From Lachnospiraceae bacterium AD3010 (GTDB lineage Bacteria > Bacillota > Clostridia > Lachnospirales > Lachnospiraceae): a stretch of 64,000 nt of DNA. The notes under the pieces are model-generated. The model searched no databases. It saw only the letters and a program-made list of their open reading frames with translations, and was not told the DNA's origin. The stretch lies in contig JHWU01000014.1 of the NCBI GenBank assembly GCA_000622025.1, positions 36,474 through 100,473 of the forward strand. The letters are read 5' to 3'. Of this stretch, positions 54,188 to 63,788 are shown in pieces. The translations under genes and the position numbers were made by a program. Within the stretch, counting starts at the first letter, position 1, and each line of letters opens with the position of its first letter.

Positions 54188-55177
54188 ATGATGGACAATT
54201 TCAAACAGAATCCGCTGGTAAAAAAAGTTGGATTTAACAGAGTGGTTCTCTGCGGAGTGCTTATTCTAATGTATATCTTTTTCTCAATACTTGTGCCGGT
54301 AATTACAGGCTCGGGATTTGCGGGAATGAGCCACATAATGGGCGCTCTGAACTACGCATATTTCCTTGGATTTCTTTCTCTCGGGGTTACCTTCGTCATA
54401 GCAACCGGTGGCATAGACTTTTCCATCGGACCGGTAATGTTCTGCTGCGGTCTTATCTCGGGCTACTGCCTGATGACATACAATATGCCGCTTCCTCTCT
54501 GTCTTCTTATCAGCGTTCTCATAGGAACTCTTTTCGGACTCTGGAACGGATATCTGGTGGCATACTGGACGGTTCCTCCCTTTATCGTATCAATGGCATC
54601 CATGAATATGGCAAAGGGAATCGCTTCCGTGTTTACGAAGACCCAGTCAGTCAGCTGGCCGAGATCCACGGATGCAAACGGCTGGTTCAGGAATCTTGTA
54701 AAGGCAGGAGGAGTTCCCACGGGGCTTTTCTGTTTCCTCGGAGCCGCAGTTATATGCGCCATAATCTTAAACAATACGAAGTTCGGACGTTACATAATCT
54801 GTCTCGGAAGTAATAAGGAAGCCGTCAGGCTTTCCGGTGTGGATACGAAAAAATGGGAGATGTGTGCATATCTTATGTGCGGCATTCTCGTTGGCATAGC
54901 AACGATCTTCTTTGTAGGAACATACACCACGGTTCAGCCCGGATACGGCGATACTTACAATAATGAGGCCATTGCCGGCTGCGTAATGGGAGGAACCAGT
55001 ATGGCGGGAGGCTTGGCCTCAATAAGCGGAACCGTTATCGGGGTGCTTATAATATCGCTGCTGCAGGAAGGGATACTGGCGCTGAAGCTTACAAAGGACG
55101 TTCAGCTGATCATAACGGGTATCATAGTTATTGTTGCCGTGTATGCGGATGTAATGGCGAGACGGAGGAAGAACTGA
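54188..55177 (+). CDS. Sugar ABC transporter permease (RbsC-like)
   Basis: A 329-residue polytopic permease of the branched RbsC/MglC group (BPD_transp_2). It has the conserved TGGIDFSIGPVM segment, the GSNKEAVRLSGV coupling loop facing the ATPase, and GGTSMAGGLASISGTVIGVL. It forms the channel with the second permease at 56755. First gene of the operon. Confidence 0.93.
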   Translation: MMDNFKQNPLVKKVGFNRVVLCGVLILMYIFFSILVPVITGSGFAGMSHIMGALNYAYFLGFLSLGVTFVIATGGIDFSIGPVMFCCGLISGYCLMTYNMPLPLCLLISVLIGTLFGLWNGYLVAYWTVPPFIVSMASMNMAKGIASVFTKTQSVSWPRSTDANGWFRNLVKAGGVPTGLFCFLGAAVICAIILNNTKFGRYIICLGSNKEAVRLSGVDTKKWEMCAYLMCGILVGIATIFFVGTYTTVQPGYGDTYNNEAIAGCVMGGTSMAGGLASISGTVIGVLIISLLQEGILALKLTKDVQLIITGIIVIVAVYADVMARRRKN

Positions 55178-55240
55178 CGGTTTGGTGCCGTTACAAAGGC
55201 TTAAGGACAGCGAAAGGTGAAGGGAGCGTTAAAACTGAGT

Positions 55241-56740
55241 ATGGGTGAAACGATCTTAGAGATGAAAGACATAGACAAATCCTTCCCCGGCGTACATGCC
55301 CTGGATCATGTCAGCCTCGAGGTTAAAAGAGGCGAAGTACATGCTCTTATGGGAGAGAACGGAGCAGGTAAATCCACGCTTATGAAGGTTCTTACCGGTA
55401 TCTACAAGAAGGACGAGGGAACCATCACATACAAGGGCAGGGAAGTGGAATTCCACAATACCAGGGAAGCTCAGGATAACGGAGTTGTTATCGTGCATCA
55501 GGAGCTCAATATGGTAGGAGACCTGACTGTGGCACAGAATATCTTTATCGGACGTGAACCCCGCAAGGGCTTCCGTATCGATGACAAAAAGATGATCGTA
55601 GACTCCAGGGCTCTGTTCGACAGGCTTCATATAGATATCGATCCTACGGAAAAGATGAGTGAGCTTACTGTAGGAAAGCAGCAGATGTGTGAGATCGCCA
55701 AGGCTATTTCCCACAATGCGGAGCTTATCATATTTGACGAGCCTTCAGCGGCGCTTACTGAAAAGGAGATCGAGGATCTGTTCACGATCATAAGGGATCT
55801 TCGCTCACAGAATCTGGGGATCATCTACATCTCTCACAGAATGGATGAGATAAAGGTCATAACGGACAGGGTAACCGTTATGAGAGACGGCGGATATGTG
55901 GGAACGCTTGTAACAGAGGAGTGCACCAAGGAAGACATCATCAATATGATGGTGGGTCGTGTCATATATGAAAAGCCGAAGGAGAAGAGCCTGGTTCCTG
56001 CGGATGCTCCCGTTGTTCTTAAGGTTGAGCATCTGAATGCAGGGAAAATGGTTCACGACGTTTCCTTTGAGCTTAGAAAGGGTGAGATTCTGGGCTTCTC
56101 GGGACTTATGGGTGCAGGACGTACCGAGACGGCCAGAGCTATTTTCGGTGCTGATCCTAAGCAGAGCGGTGATATCTATATAAACGGTGAGAAGGTTGAG
56201 ATAAATTCCCCGGAGGATGCGGTTAAGCACGGTATCGGCTATCTTTCCGAGGACCGCAGGAGATTCGGTATTGTGGTTGGAAAATCCATTACGGAGAATT
56301 CCACCATGGCGGCTCTGTCAGAGTATATGAGCGGGCTCTTCATCAATAAGAACAAGGAAAAGCAGGTCTCCGAAAAGTACATAAAGGAGCTGGATACGAA
56401 GACACCAAGTACCGACCAGCTGGTAGTAAACCTTTCCGGTGGTAACCAGCAGAAGGTTGTTATTGCGAAGTGGCTTGTAAGAAACAGCGACATTCTGATC
56501 TTTGACGAGCCCACCAGGGGTATTGATGTCGGAGCAAAGAATGAGATCTATAAGCTTATGAACAGGCTGGCAGCCGAGGGTAAGTCCATTATCATGATCT
56601 CCTCGGAAATGACTGAGATCCTCAGAATGAGTGACAGGATCATAGTTATGTGTGAAGGCAGAAAGACCGGCGAGATCAATATAGAAGAGGCAACACAGGA
56701 ACTTATTATGGATAAGGCTACGCGCCAGATGGAAGCTTAA
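55241..56740 (+). CDS. Sugar ABC transporter ATPase, two NBD domains
   Basis: A 499-residue protein with two ATPase domains, as in RbsA/MglA. The first has GENGAGKST, LTVGKQQMCEIAKAI and IIFDEPSAAL. The second has the degenerate Walker A GLMGAGRTE usual for this group, LSGGNQQKVVIAKWL and IFDEPTRGIDVG. The ATG at 55241 is chosen for family agreement (ETILEMKDIDKSFPGV). A GTG at 55217 is possible. Confidence 0.94.
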   Translation: MGETILEMKDIDKSFPGVHALDHVSLEVKRGEVHALMGENGAGKSTLMKVLTGIYKKDEGTITYKGREVEFHNTREAQDNGVVIVHQELNMVGDLTVAQNIFIGREPRKGFRIDDKKMIVDSRALFDRLHIDIDPTEKMSELTVGKQQMCEIAKAISHNAELIIFDEPSAALTEKEIEDLFTIIRDLRSQNLGIIYISHRMDEIKVITDRVTVMRDGGYVGTLVTEECTKEDIINMMVGRVIYEKPKEKSLVPADAPVVLKVEHLNAGKMVHDVSFELRKGEILGFSGLMGAGRTETARAIFGADPKQSGDIYINGEKVEINSPEDAVKHGIGYLSEDRRRFGIVVGKSITENSTMAALSEYMSGLFINKNKEKQVSEKYIKELDTKTPSTDQLVVNLSGGNQQKVVIAKWLVRNSDILIFDEPTRGIDVGAKNEIYKLMNRLAAEGKSIIMISSEMTEILRMSDRIIVMCEGRKTGEINIEEATQELIMDKATRQMEA

Positions 56741-56754
56741 CTGGAGGCTTTGAG

Positions 56755-57750
56755 ATGAAGAAGAAAAAATCATTAGGTTTGATGGCGGATCAGAAGTTCA
56801 TAGTGTTGATCATAGTAGTGATTCTCTATGTGGTCTTCTCTTTTATAAGCAAGGACTTCCGAAAGTATTCCACACTGGTTATGATGCTGGATTCCACGTA
56901 TTACATCCTGCTGCTTGCCATGGGAGTTACGTTCCCTCTGATAACCGGAGGAGTTGATCTTTCCATAGGTACGGGAATGATCTGTTACGGACTTACGGGA
57001 GGATATCTGGTCGTACAGAAGGGTTACCCCACCTGGGTAGGACTGGTTGTTGCGGTTCTTTTCGGACTGCTCATCGGAATCCTGAACGGTATCCTTATCG
57101 CCGTTATGGATCTGCCTCCGTTCCTTGGAACACTTTGTACCTGTATGATGACCAGAGGACTGGGATCCATATGTGCCAACAGCTTTGCGATACCCTGGCC
57201 CGGTGCAAAAGCAGAGGGCGGCTGGTTCCACAATATTTTTAAGCTCACGGTGGGAGCAGGCAGGAAGGCTATGAACTATCCCGTCGGGGTGATAGTGCTG
57301 GCAGTGATAGTCATCATTATGAGTTTTGTCCTTAATCACACAAGAGTCGGGCGTTATACCATTGCTATCGGAAGTAATAAGGAAGCTACCAGGCTTTCCG
57401 GTGTAAACGTGAAGGCTTACCATATAACGGCTTATGCGATAAGCGGTCTTTTCGCAGGTCTTGCAAGCCTTGCCTATGCTGCAGCGATACCGACCATTCA
57501 GCCGGGTACAGGAGCCGGAATTGAGCTTGACGCCATAGGCGGAGCCATAGTAGGCGGTGTTTCTCCTACAGGTGGAGCGGGATCCATAGTGGGAACCATG
57601 CTTGGAGTATTCGTTATACAGCTTCTGAAGACAGGTCTTCCATATATAGGACTGGAGGCTAACTGGCAGCAGATAGTTACCGGTCTGGTGCTTATCGGTG
57701 CGGTTATGATCGATGTTATCAAGCAGAGAAGAGAGGCGCTTGAAGGTTAA
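56755..57750 (+). CDS. Sugar ABC transporter permease, second subunit
   Basis: A 331-residue RbsC-like permease with LITGGVDLSIGTGM, IGSNKEATRLSGVNV and IVGGVSPTGGAGSIVGTMLGVF. It differs clearly from the first permease, so the channel is likely heterodimeric. It starts 14 bases after the ATPase gene. Confidence 0.93.
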   Translation: MKKKKSLGLMADQKFIVLIIVVILYVVFSFISKDFRKYSTLVMMLDSTYYILLLAMGVTFPLITGGVDLSIGTGMICYGLTGGYLVVQKGYPTWVGLVVAVLFGLLIGILNGILIAVMDLPPFLGTLCTCMMTRGLGSICANSFAIPWPGAKAEGGWFHNIFKLTVGAGRKAMNYPVGVIVLAVIVIIMSFVLNHTRVGRYTIAIGSNKEATRLSGVNVKAYHITAYAISGLFAGLASLAYAAAIPTIQPGTGAGIELDAIGGAIVGGVSPTGGAGSIVGTMLGVFVIQLLKTGLPYIGLEANWQQIVTGLVLIGAVMIDVIKQRREALEG

Positions 57751-57821
57751 TCTTAAACAAAATATAGACAAACTGTTAATAAAGTATTAATAAACATAGG
57801 TTATAATGACAAAGGTCAATA

Positions 57822-57853
57822 GCCGTGGATCATGGGAAAAGAGTTTACACGGC
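57822..57853 (+). other. Stem-loop before the binding-protein gene
   Basis: GCCGTG and CACGGC form a stem about 40 bases before the AAAGGAGG site, and a TATAAT box lies at 57802 without a good -35. The gap between permease and binding protein is 144 bases, against 14-40 elsewhere. The hairpin may stabilise a processed mRNA for the abundant binding protein, or a second promoter may exist. Confidence 0.4.
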
Positions 57854-57894
57854 ATAAGACATAAATTTTCACTTTATTTAAAAAGGAGGAAAAC

Positions 57895-59217
57895 ATGAAA
57901 AAGAAGTTACTCGCAACATTACTTACAGCAGCTATGACAGCATCACTTCTTGCAGGCTGCGGCGGATCACAGGCAGCAGCACCTGCAGCAGAGCCCGCTC
58001 CCGCAGCAGAGGCAGCACCTGCAGAAGAGGCAGCTCCCGCAGAGGAAGCAGCACCTGCTGAGGAGGCAGCTCCCGCAGAGGAAGCAGCACCTGCTGAGGA
58101 GGCAGCTCCCGCAGAGGAAGCAGCACCTGCAGAAGAGGCAGCTCCCGCAGAAGCAACCGCAAATGCAGGCGACAATGACAAGCTTGCAGGAACCCAGTTC
58201 GAGGGAACCACAGCTAAAGAAGCTTACAACTTTGCTATCGACGTTAAGTCCTTCCAGTCAACCTACTGGCAGGCAGCCCTTAAGGGAATGGATATGGCTA
58301 AGGAAGAGCTCGGCATCACCTATGATGCACACGGCCCCAACTCCGAGTCTGATATCGCTGACCAGGTTAACATGCTGAATGCTGACATCACATCAAAGCC
58401 CGCAGGAATCGGTCTTGCAGCCTGCGATACCACATCCGTTCTTGATTCACTTCAGGATGCAAAGGATGCAGGAATCCCCGTTGTCTGCTTCGATACCGGT
58501 GTTGCTGATGCTCCCGAGGGATCAGTAGTAGCTACCGTTGCTACAGACAATACTCAGGCAGGTGAAGTTGCAGCCGAGAATATGTATGAGGCACTTAAGG
58601 ATGTCATCGGAAGCGCTACCAGCCAGGTTCGTGTAGGTGAGATCAACCAGGATGCTACAGCTCTTAATATCCAGCAGAGAGGCCTTGGATTCATCAACAA
58701 GTTCATCTCTCTTGTAAAGGCTGACGGCAAGAAGGTTGCAGTAGTTGGTAACGAGTTCTATGTAAACGCAGCAGAAGGCGCTGACGGCGACGAGGCATCA
58801 GCTGACGTTGTTATCGAAGTAGCAGTTCCCGCTCAGACAACTGTTGAGCTCTGCACAACTGAGGCTTCAACCATCCTTTCTAAGGAAGACACCATCGGCG
58901 TATTCGGATCAAACCAGACCGCAGCTGAGGGACTTCTTGCAGCAAACAGCAACCTGAACCTTCTTGGCTCAGATGCATCAGCAGGAGAAGTTATCGGTAT
59001 CGGATTTGACGCAGGTTCCGTTATCAAGGGCGCTATCAAGGACGGCACAATGTACGGTGCAGTTACACAGTCTCCTCTGATGATGGGTTACTACTGCCTG
59101 TATGCTCTTACAAAGGCAGCTAACGGCGAGCAGGTATCAGACCTTCCTACAAACGGATACTGGTACAACAAGGACAACATTGATGATCCTGAGATCGCTC
59201 CCAACCTTTATGACTAA
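57895..59217 (+). CDS. Sugar-binding lipoprotein of the ABC transporter
   Basis: A 440-residue substrate-binding protein. The signal peptide ends in lipobox LLAGC (Cys20). An unusual tether of about 60 residues built from repeated APAEE units follows, then a type I periplasmic-binding fold (FAIDVKSFQSTYWQAALKG, ACDTTSVLDSLQDAKDAGIPVVCFDTGV, VGEINQDATALNIQQRG). It binds a sugar outside the membrane and delivers it to the two permeases. Codon use is strongly biased, as expected of a highly expressed gene. Confidence 0.93.
   Translation: MKKKLLATLLTAAMTASLLAGCGGSQAAAPAAEPAPAAEAAPAEEAAPAEEAAPAEEAAPAEEAAPAEEAAPAEEAAPAEEAAPAEATANAGDNDKLAGTQFEGTTAKEAYNFAIDVKSFQSTYWQAALKGMDMAKEELGITYDAHGPNSESDIADQVNMLNADITSKPAGIGLAACDTTSVLDSLQDAKDAGIPVVCFDTGVADAPEGSVVATVATDNTQAGEVAAENMYEALKDVIGSATSQVRVGEINQDATALNIQQRGLGFINKFISLVKADGKKVAVVGNEFYVNAAEGADGDEASADVVIEVAVPAQTTVELCTTEASTILSKEDTIGVFGSNQTAAEGLLAANSNLNLLGSDASAGEVIGIGFDAGSVIKGAIKDGTMYGAVTQSPLMMGYYCLYALTKAANGEQVSDLPTNGYWYNKDNIDDPEIAPNLYD
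57970..58155 (+). repeat. Coding tandem repeat (APAEE tether)
   Basis: About nine units of 15-18 bases encode A-A-P-A-E-E. Alternating GCACCTGC and GCTCCCGC codon blocks give a longer 36-base period. Such tracts can vary in copy number between strains. Confidence 0.85.
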
Positions 59218-59250
59218 GCTTTAAGAGCAAATTATATACTGAAATGAATT

Positions 59251-59285
59251 CACCCCGGAGGAGAGATCTTCCGGGGTGTTTTTAT
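59251..59285 (+). terminator. Terminator of the ABC operon
   Basis: CACCCCGGA and TCCGGGGTG form a 9-bp stem followed by TTTTT. Confidence 0.88.
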
Positions 59286-59321
59286 CGAAATATGTTTTTT
59301 CCGTAATTATATTCACTTTAG

Positions 59322-62300
59322 CTAATCGAGCAGCAGCTCTCTCATACTGTCTAGAACATCTGTGGCTGCACGTATGTAGTCATGCTTTTCACTCTTGCCG
59401 AAACGGTAGGTGAATTCCGGTTTTCCGGCAGCCCGGAAGGTAAGGGCACCGTCAAAGCGGTTTAAGAGAGGCTCTATACCGTCGGGATTAAGGCGGGCTT
59501 TTAAGTAGACTGAAAATACAATGGTATTTTCCTTTGCGGAAAGATTGTCGATATATACGTCGTGGGCTTTGTGCCGGATAAGAGCGGTATTAATAAGGTT
59601 AACCACACTTTCCGGCAATGTCCCGAATCTGTCGTGAAGCTCTTCCTCCATATCCTCTGCCTCGGCATTATTTTCGATCCCGGCGATCCTCTTATACAGA
59701 TCAAGCTTCAGGTTTTCATTTTTAACATAGGAATCGGGAATAAACGCATCCTCTTCCATATCTATTACAGTATTGAATTCATCCCGCGGTTCTTCGCCCT
59801 TTTCAAGCTTAACGGCGGTATCCAGCATTTTGCAGTAGAGGTCATAGCCAACCTGCTGCATATGGCCGGACTGCTCGCTTCCGAGAACATTTCCGGCTCC
59901 ACGGATCTCAAGATCTTTCATGGCTATCCTGAAGCCGCTTCCAAGATCCGTAAATTCCCTTATTGCAGACAGTCTCTTTTCCGCGGTTTCTTTTAAGAGC
60001 CTGTCCTTTTTATACATAAGAAAGGCATAGGCTGTCCGATTAGACCTGCCTACCCTGCCTCTTAGCTGGTATAGCTGTGAAAGCCCCATCTGATCCGCAT
60101 TTGCGATTATCATGGTATTCACATTGGGGATATCTATGCCGGTCTCGATTATTGTGGTGGATACCAGCACATCAATCTCGCCATGGATAAAATCGCTCAT
60201 TATATCCTCAAGAACCTGTTCCTTCATCTGCCCGTGGGCGTATTCCACGTTTACATTTGGGCAGAGTCTGCGGATATCCGCGGCCTTGTCAGCAATATCA
60301 TTTATCCTGTTGTAAACAAAATATACCTGTCCGCCCCTTGCTTTCTCACGATTAACGGCCTCCCGGACCATTTCGTCATTATATTCCATTACAAAGGTCT
60401 GTATGGGCATTCTGTCTCTGGGAGCCTCCTCAAGGACGCTCATATCCCGAATACCTACGAGGCTCATATGCAGGGTCCTGGGTATAGGTGTGGCAGTGAG
60501 AGCCAGAACATCCACATTACGCCGCATTTCTTTTATCTTCTCCTTATGAGTAACGCCAAATCGCTGTTCCTCATCGATGATAAGGAGGCCCAGATCCTTA
60601 AAACCGACATCCTTTGAAAGAAGCCTGTGGGTACCGATCACAATATCGGCCATTCCCTTTTTAAGCCTTTCCACGGTTTTTCTCTGTTCCGAAGTTGAGC
60701 GGAAACGGCAGAGAAGCTCAATAGTCACCGGGAAATCCTTCATTCTCTCACGGAAGGTATTGTAATGCTGTTCGGCAAGGATGGTGGTAGGTACAAGGAG
60801 TGCAACCTGCTTATTCTCCTGAACCGCCTTAAAGGCGGCACGTATGGCAACCTCGGTCTTTCCGAAGCCTACATCGCCGCATATAAGCCTGTCCATTATC
60901 TTCTTGCTCTCCATATCATGCTTTACAGCTTCAATGGCGAGGTTTTGATCCTCGGTTTCCTCAAAGGGGAAGAGCTCCTCAAATTCCCTCTGCCAGACAG
61001 TATCCGGAGCAAAGGAAAAGCCTTCGGAATTCTGCCGGGCGGAGTATAGCTCCACAAGACGTTTAGCGACATCGCTTACCGCAGTATTGACCTTTGCCTT
61101 GGTCTTTGCCCACTCATTTCCTCCAAGCTTATTTAGCTTCGGCTTCTTTTCCACATCCTTTGAAGCGTATTTCTGCAGAGCATCCAGATTGGAGGCGATA
61201 ACATAGACAGAGGAATCATCCTTGTAGCTTATTTTTACATAGTCCCTGGTTATGCCGTCTATCTCGATATGCTCAAGACCCTGATACTGCCCGATGCCGT
61301 AGTCCTCGTGTATAACATAATCTCCGGGAATGAGGTCCGTGAATGAGGCAATATGCTCTCCTTCGTAGGTGTGGCGCTTCTTTCTTCTTTTTTTCTGTTC
61401 TGCTCCGAAAATATCGGTTTCACTGATAACGGCGAAGCGAATATCAGGATATTCAAAGCCCCTACGGAGCGATCCCTGCAGAGTCATGATCTCGGAGCCC
61501 GTAAGGGCCCTGTCTCTGTCATCAGAGAAAAACGCGGTGAGACCCGCTTCCATAATATTATCTGCAAGCCGCTTTGCTCTGGTAGAGGAGCCGGAAAGGA
61601 TGATAACTCTGTAATGCTCCTTTCTGTATTTTTTGAGGTCGCTTAGAAGTGAGGAAAAAGAACCGTTATATGAGTTTACACTTCTCGCATTTATTAGGAA
61701 GCTCTCTTCCGGATCATAGTAGTCGCAGCGCCGGAGCATGGATCCCAGTGCAGCGGCAGGAAACGAGCCGATCTTTTCGAAGGTTTCTCGTAAGCCGTAA
61801 AGGAGATCCGCAGCCTTTGAAAGAGTGTAGCCCTTTTCAAGCCTCATTAGCATACTGTCGGAAAATTCCTTTTCAATAGCTTCTCCCTTTTCTGAAAGCC
61901 TGGTGGGTTCATCCAGGATCATAAGGGTATTTGAGGGGTCAAAGAAGTCAATAAGAGAGGTCATCCGGTCATAAAAATACCCGGCAAAGGAGGATAAGGC
62001 TCCGCTGTCACCGGTCTCGGAAAGCTCTTCGCAGAATTCTTCCACAATGCTCTTCAGTTTGAAGGCTTCCGAGGTAAGCATTTTATCTCTGAGCTCGGAA
62101 TAACGTTTTTCATAATCCGTTTTTAACTTTAATAGCCCTGCTTCCCTTTCTGCTGTTGTCATCACCATTTCAGAAGCAGGATAAATACTGACGCTGTCAA
62201 GCTCTTCCAGAGAGCGCTGGGTGGCGGGGTCAAAGGAACGGATGCTGTCGATGGAATCTCCCCATAGCTCAAGGCGGACGGGATTATCTTCTGTAAGAGG

Positions 62301-62840
62301 AAAAACGTCTATAATCCCTCCACGGACGGAGAACTCTCCCGGAGCTTCGCTCTGCACGGTTTTTCTATAGCTGAGCCGTGTTAATTCCCTTGAAAAATCT
62401 TCTGTATTGATCTCACTTTCATCATCGATACCGATCACGGCATCACGGATCCTCTTAATTCCCGGGGTTTTTTCCATAAGAGCATCAATGGTGGTGATAA
62501 GGGTTACATCTTTTCCTTCATTAAGTGCTTTTATACAGTTGATCCTTTCACGGGTAAGCTCATTTCCATTCAGGTCGGATTGATAAAAGATCAGATCTCT
62601 CGGCGGGTAATACACCACATCATTTGTATAGAGCCGGATATCTTTGTAAAACTCTGCGGCTCTGGTATCATCGCTTGTAATGATAACGGTATTTTTTCCC
62701 TCCCCCAAAGCTGCGGCAAGATGGGCCTTTTCAGCATCAGAAGCCCCGTCGATATTAACTATCCCGGGGCTTTTAAGGCTTTTTTCGATATTTAAGAATG
62801 TTTCATACTCCTTAAGCGGAGAGACAAAGACTTTATTCAT
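59322..62840 (-). CDS. mfd: Transcription-repair coupling factor
   Basis: Removes stalled RNA polymerase from damaged DNA and recruits UvrA. The protein is 1172 residues, the normal length. In order it has a UvrB-like N-terminal region, the RNA polymerase-interacting domain (GDYVIHEDYGIGQYQGLEHI, near residue 500), and the RecG-type helicase with ICGDVGFGKTEVAIRA and IIDEEQRFG. LRGRVGRSNRTAYAF follows, then the C-terminal TRCF domain. It overlaps the upstream Uma2 gene by four bases (ATGA), so the two are coupled. Confidence 0.97.
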   Translation of the reverse strand: MNKVFVSPLKEYETFLNIEKSLKSPGIVNIDGASDAEKAHLAAALGEGKNTVIITSDDTRAAEFYKDIRLYTNDVVYYPPRDLIFYQSDLNGNELTRERINCIKALNEGKDVTLITTIDALMEKTPGIKRIRDAVIGIDDESEINTEDFSRELTRLSYRKTVQSEAPGEFSVRGGIIDVFPLTEDNPVRLELWGDSIDSIRSFDPATQRSLEELDSVSIYPASEMVMTTAEREAGLLKLKTDYEKRYSELRDKMLTSEAFKLKSIVEEFCEELSETGDSGALSSFAGYFYDRMTSLIDFFDPSNTLMILDEPTRLSEKGEAIEKEFSDSMLMRLEKGYTLSKAADLLYGLRETFEKIGSFPAAALGSMLRRCDYYDPEESFLINARSVNSYNGSFSSLLSDLKKYRKEHYRVIILSGSSTRAKRLADNIMEAGLTAFFSDDRDRALTGSEIMTLQGSLRRGFEYPDIRFAVISETDIFGAEQKKRRKKRHTYEGEHIASFTDLIPGDYVIHEDYGIGQYQGLEHIEIDGITRDYVKISYKDDSSVYVIASNLDALQKYASKDVEKKPKLNKLGGNEWAKTKAKVNTAVSDVAKRLVELYSARQNSEGFSFAPDTVWQREFEELFPFEETEDQNLAIEAVKHDMESKKIMDRLICGDVGFGKTEVAIRAAFKAVQENKQVALLVPTTILAEQHYNTFRERMKDFPVTIELLCRFRSTSEQRKTVERLKKGMADIVIGTHRLLSKDVGFKDLGLLIIDEEQRFGVTHKEKIKEMRRNVDVLALTATPIPRTLHMSLVGIRDMSVLEEAPRDRMPIQTFVMEYNDEMVREAVNREKARGGQVYFVYNRINDIADKAADIRRLCPNVNVEYAHGQMKEQVLEDIMSDFIHGEIDVLVSTTIIETGIDIPNVNTMIIANADQMGLSQLYQLRGRVGRSNRTAYAFLMYKKDRLLKETAEKRLSAIREFTDLGSGFRIAMKDLEIRGAGNVLGSEQSGHMQQVGYDLYCKMLDTAVKLEKGEEPRDEFNTVIDMEEDAFIPDSYVKNENLKLDLYKRIAGIENNAEAEDMEEELHDRFGTLPESVVNLINTALIRHKAHDVYIDNLSAKENTIVFSVYLKARLNPDGIEPLLNRFDGALTFRAAGKPEFTYRFGKSEKHDYIRAATDVLDSMRELLLD

Positions 62841-63406
62841 GAGATGAGGCTTTCCTTTATTCTCTTGAAATCTATGGAAAGATCGTCGTAAATACTGACG
62901 TCAATATTGTCGTCAAAGGTGTATTCCTCAGGGATATCTTTACCATTACCAAAATCAAATACGCCAACCTTAGCTTCCATAGGATTCACGATCCAGTAGA
63001 GCCGTACTCCAGCCCTGCGGTATATGTTTACCTTCTTTATATAATCCAGACTCATATTTCCGGGAGATGCTATCTCGATTATCCAGTCCGGAGCTCCCTT
63101 GCAGCCTCGTTCCGTAAGCTTATCCCTGTCACAGATGACACTGATGTCCGGAACCACAACGGTGCGGTCATCGTCTTCGTCGGGCTGAACATCGAAGGGT
63201 GCAGAGAAAACTTCGCAGTTACCTTTATTCCCACGAATATAGAGGCTGATGTCAATAAGTAACTCTCTGGAAATGATCTGATGCGTTGTCGAGTGTGAAG
63301 CCATATTATAGAACTCACCCTTAATCAGTTCAACGCGATCCTCCTCAGAGGTATTAAAATAGTCCTCTGCAGTATAAAGCGTTTCATTTGGCTGAGATAA
63401 TGGCAT
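62837..63406 (-). CDS. Uma2-family (DUF820) putative endonuclease
   Basis: A 189-residue protein of the Uma2 family, a PD-(D/E)xK nuclease-like fold expanded in some bacteria. It has YTAEDYFNTSEEDRVELIKGEFYNM near the start, VVPDISVICD with the metal-binding Asp, and the WIIEIASPGNMSLDYIKKVNIYRRAGVRLYWIVNP block holding the Glu-x-Lys-like motif. Its biological role is poorly known. Coupled translation with mfd is noteworthy. Confidence 0.88.
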   Translation of the reverse strand: MPLSQPNETLYTAEDYFNTSEEDRVELIKGEFYNMASHSTTHQIISRELLIDISLYIRGNKGNCEVFSAPFDVQPDEDDDRTVVVPDISVICDRDKLTERGCKGAPDWIIEIASPGNMSLDYIKKVNIYRRAGVRLYWIVNPMEAKVGVFDFGNGKDIPEEYTFDDNIDVSIYDDLSIDFKRIKESLIS

Positions 63407-63468
63407 AGTGTGTCCTCACTAAAGTTACCGGGTGCTACGGTATGATTATAACACAAAATAAACAATTG

Positions 63469-63570
63469 CGATTCTGAGGGCGAAGCCAATAGTCATTCTG
63501 AGGGCGAAGCCAATAGTCATTCTGAGGGCGAAGCCAATTGTCATTCTGAGGGCGAAGCCCGAAGAATCTT
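63469..63570. repeat. Array of a shortened dispersed-repeat variant
   Basis: Four copies of an ATTCTGAGGGCGAAGCCAAT unit at 23-24-base spacing, the last ending GCCCGAAGAATCTT. It lies upstream of the Uma2 gene and the divergent secreted-protein gene. Otherwise the stretch 63407-63788 holds only the promoter and leader of the next gene. Confidence 0.85.
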
Positions 63571-63648
63571 AGAATTAAAAACACCCCGCTTGATCACACC
63601 AATTATTAAGAAAAACAGCGATTGCACAAAAATTAGTACAATTTGTAT

Positions 63649-63677
63649 TTGAATAATAGTGAAAGGTGTGGTAGAAT
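63649..63677 (+). promoter_or_regulatory. Promoter of the secreted-protein gene
   Basis: TTGAAT and TAGAAT are separated by 17 bases. The leader is about 105 bases and ends with AAAAGGAG. Confidence 0.55.
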
Positions 63678-63788
63678 CATAAAACCGGGTAATTGATACC
63701 CCGTGTTGTTTTAATCCTTATCTCATTATGAGGCACAGCATATATGGGCTTAAGGGGAGAAAGTAAAGAAGAAAAGGAGAAAATTATT

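Noticed and set aside
56773..57771. 332-codon open frame opposite the second permease
   Set aside because: It is the antisense of a clear permease gene, has low-complexity Tyr/Ser/His composition and no ribosome site.
57816..58211. Minus-strand Ala/Gly/Ser repeat frame opposite the binding-protein tether
   Set aside because: It is the antisense reading of the APAEE-coding tandem repeat.
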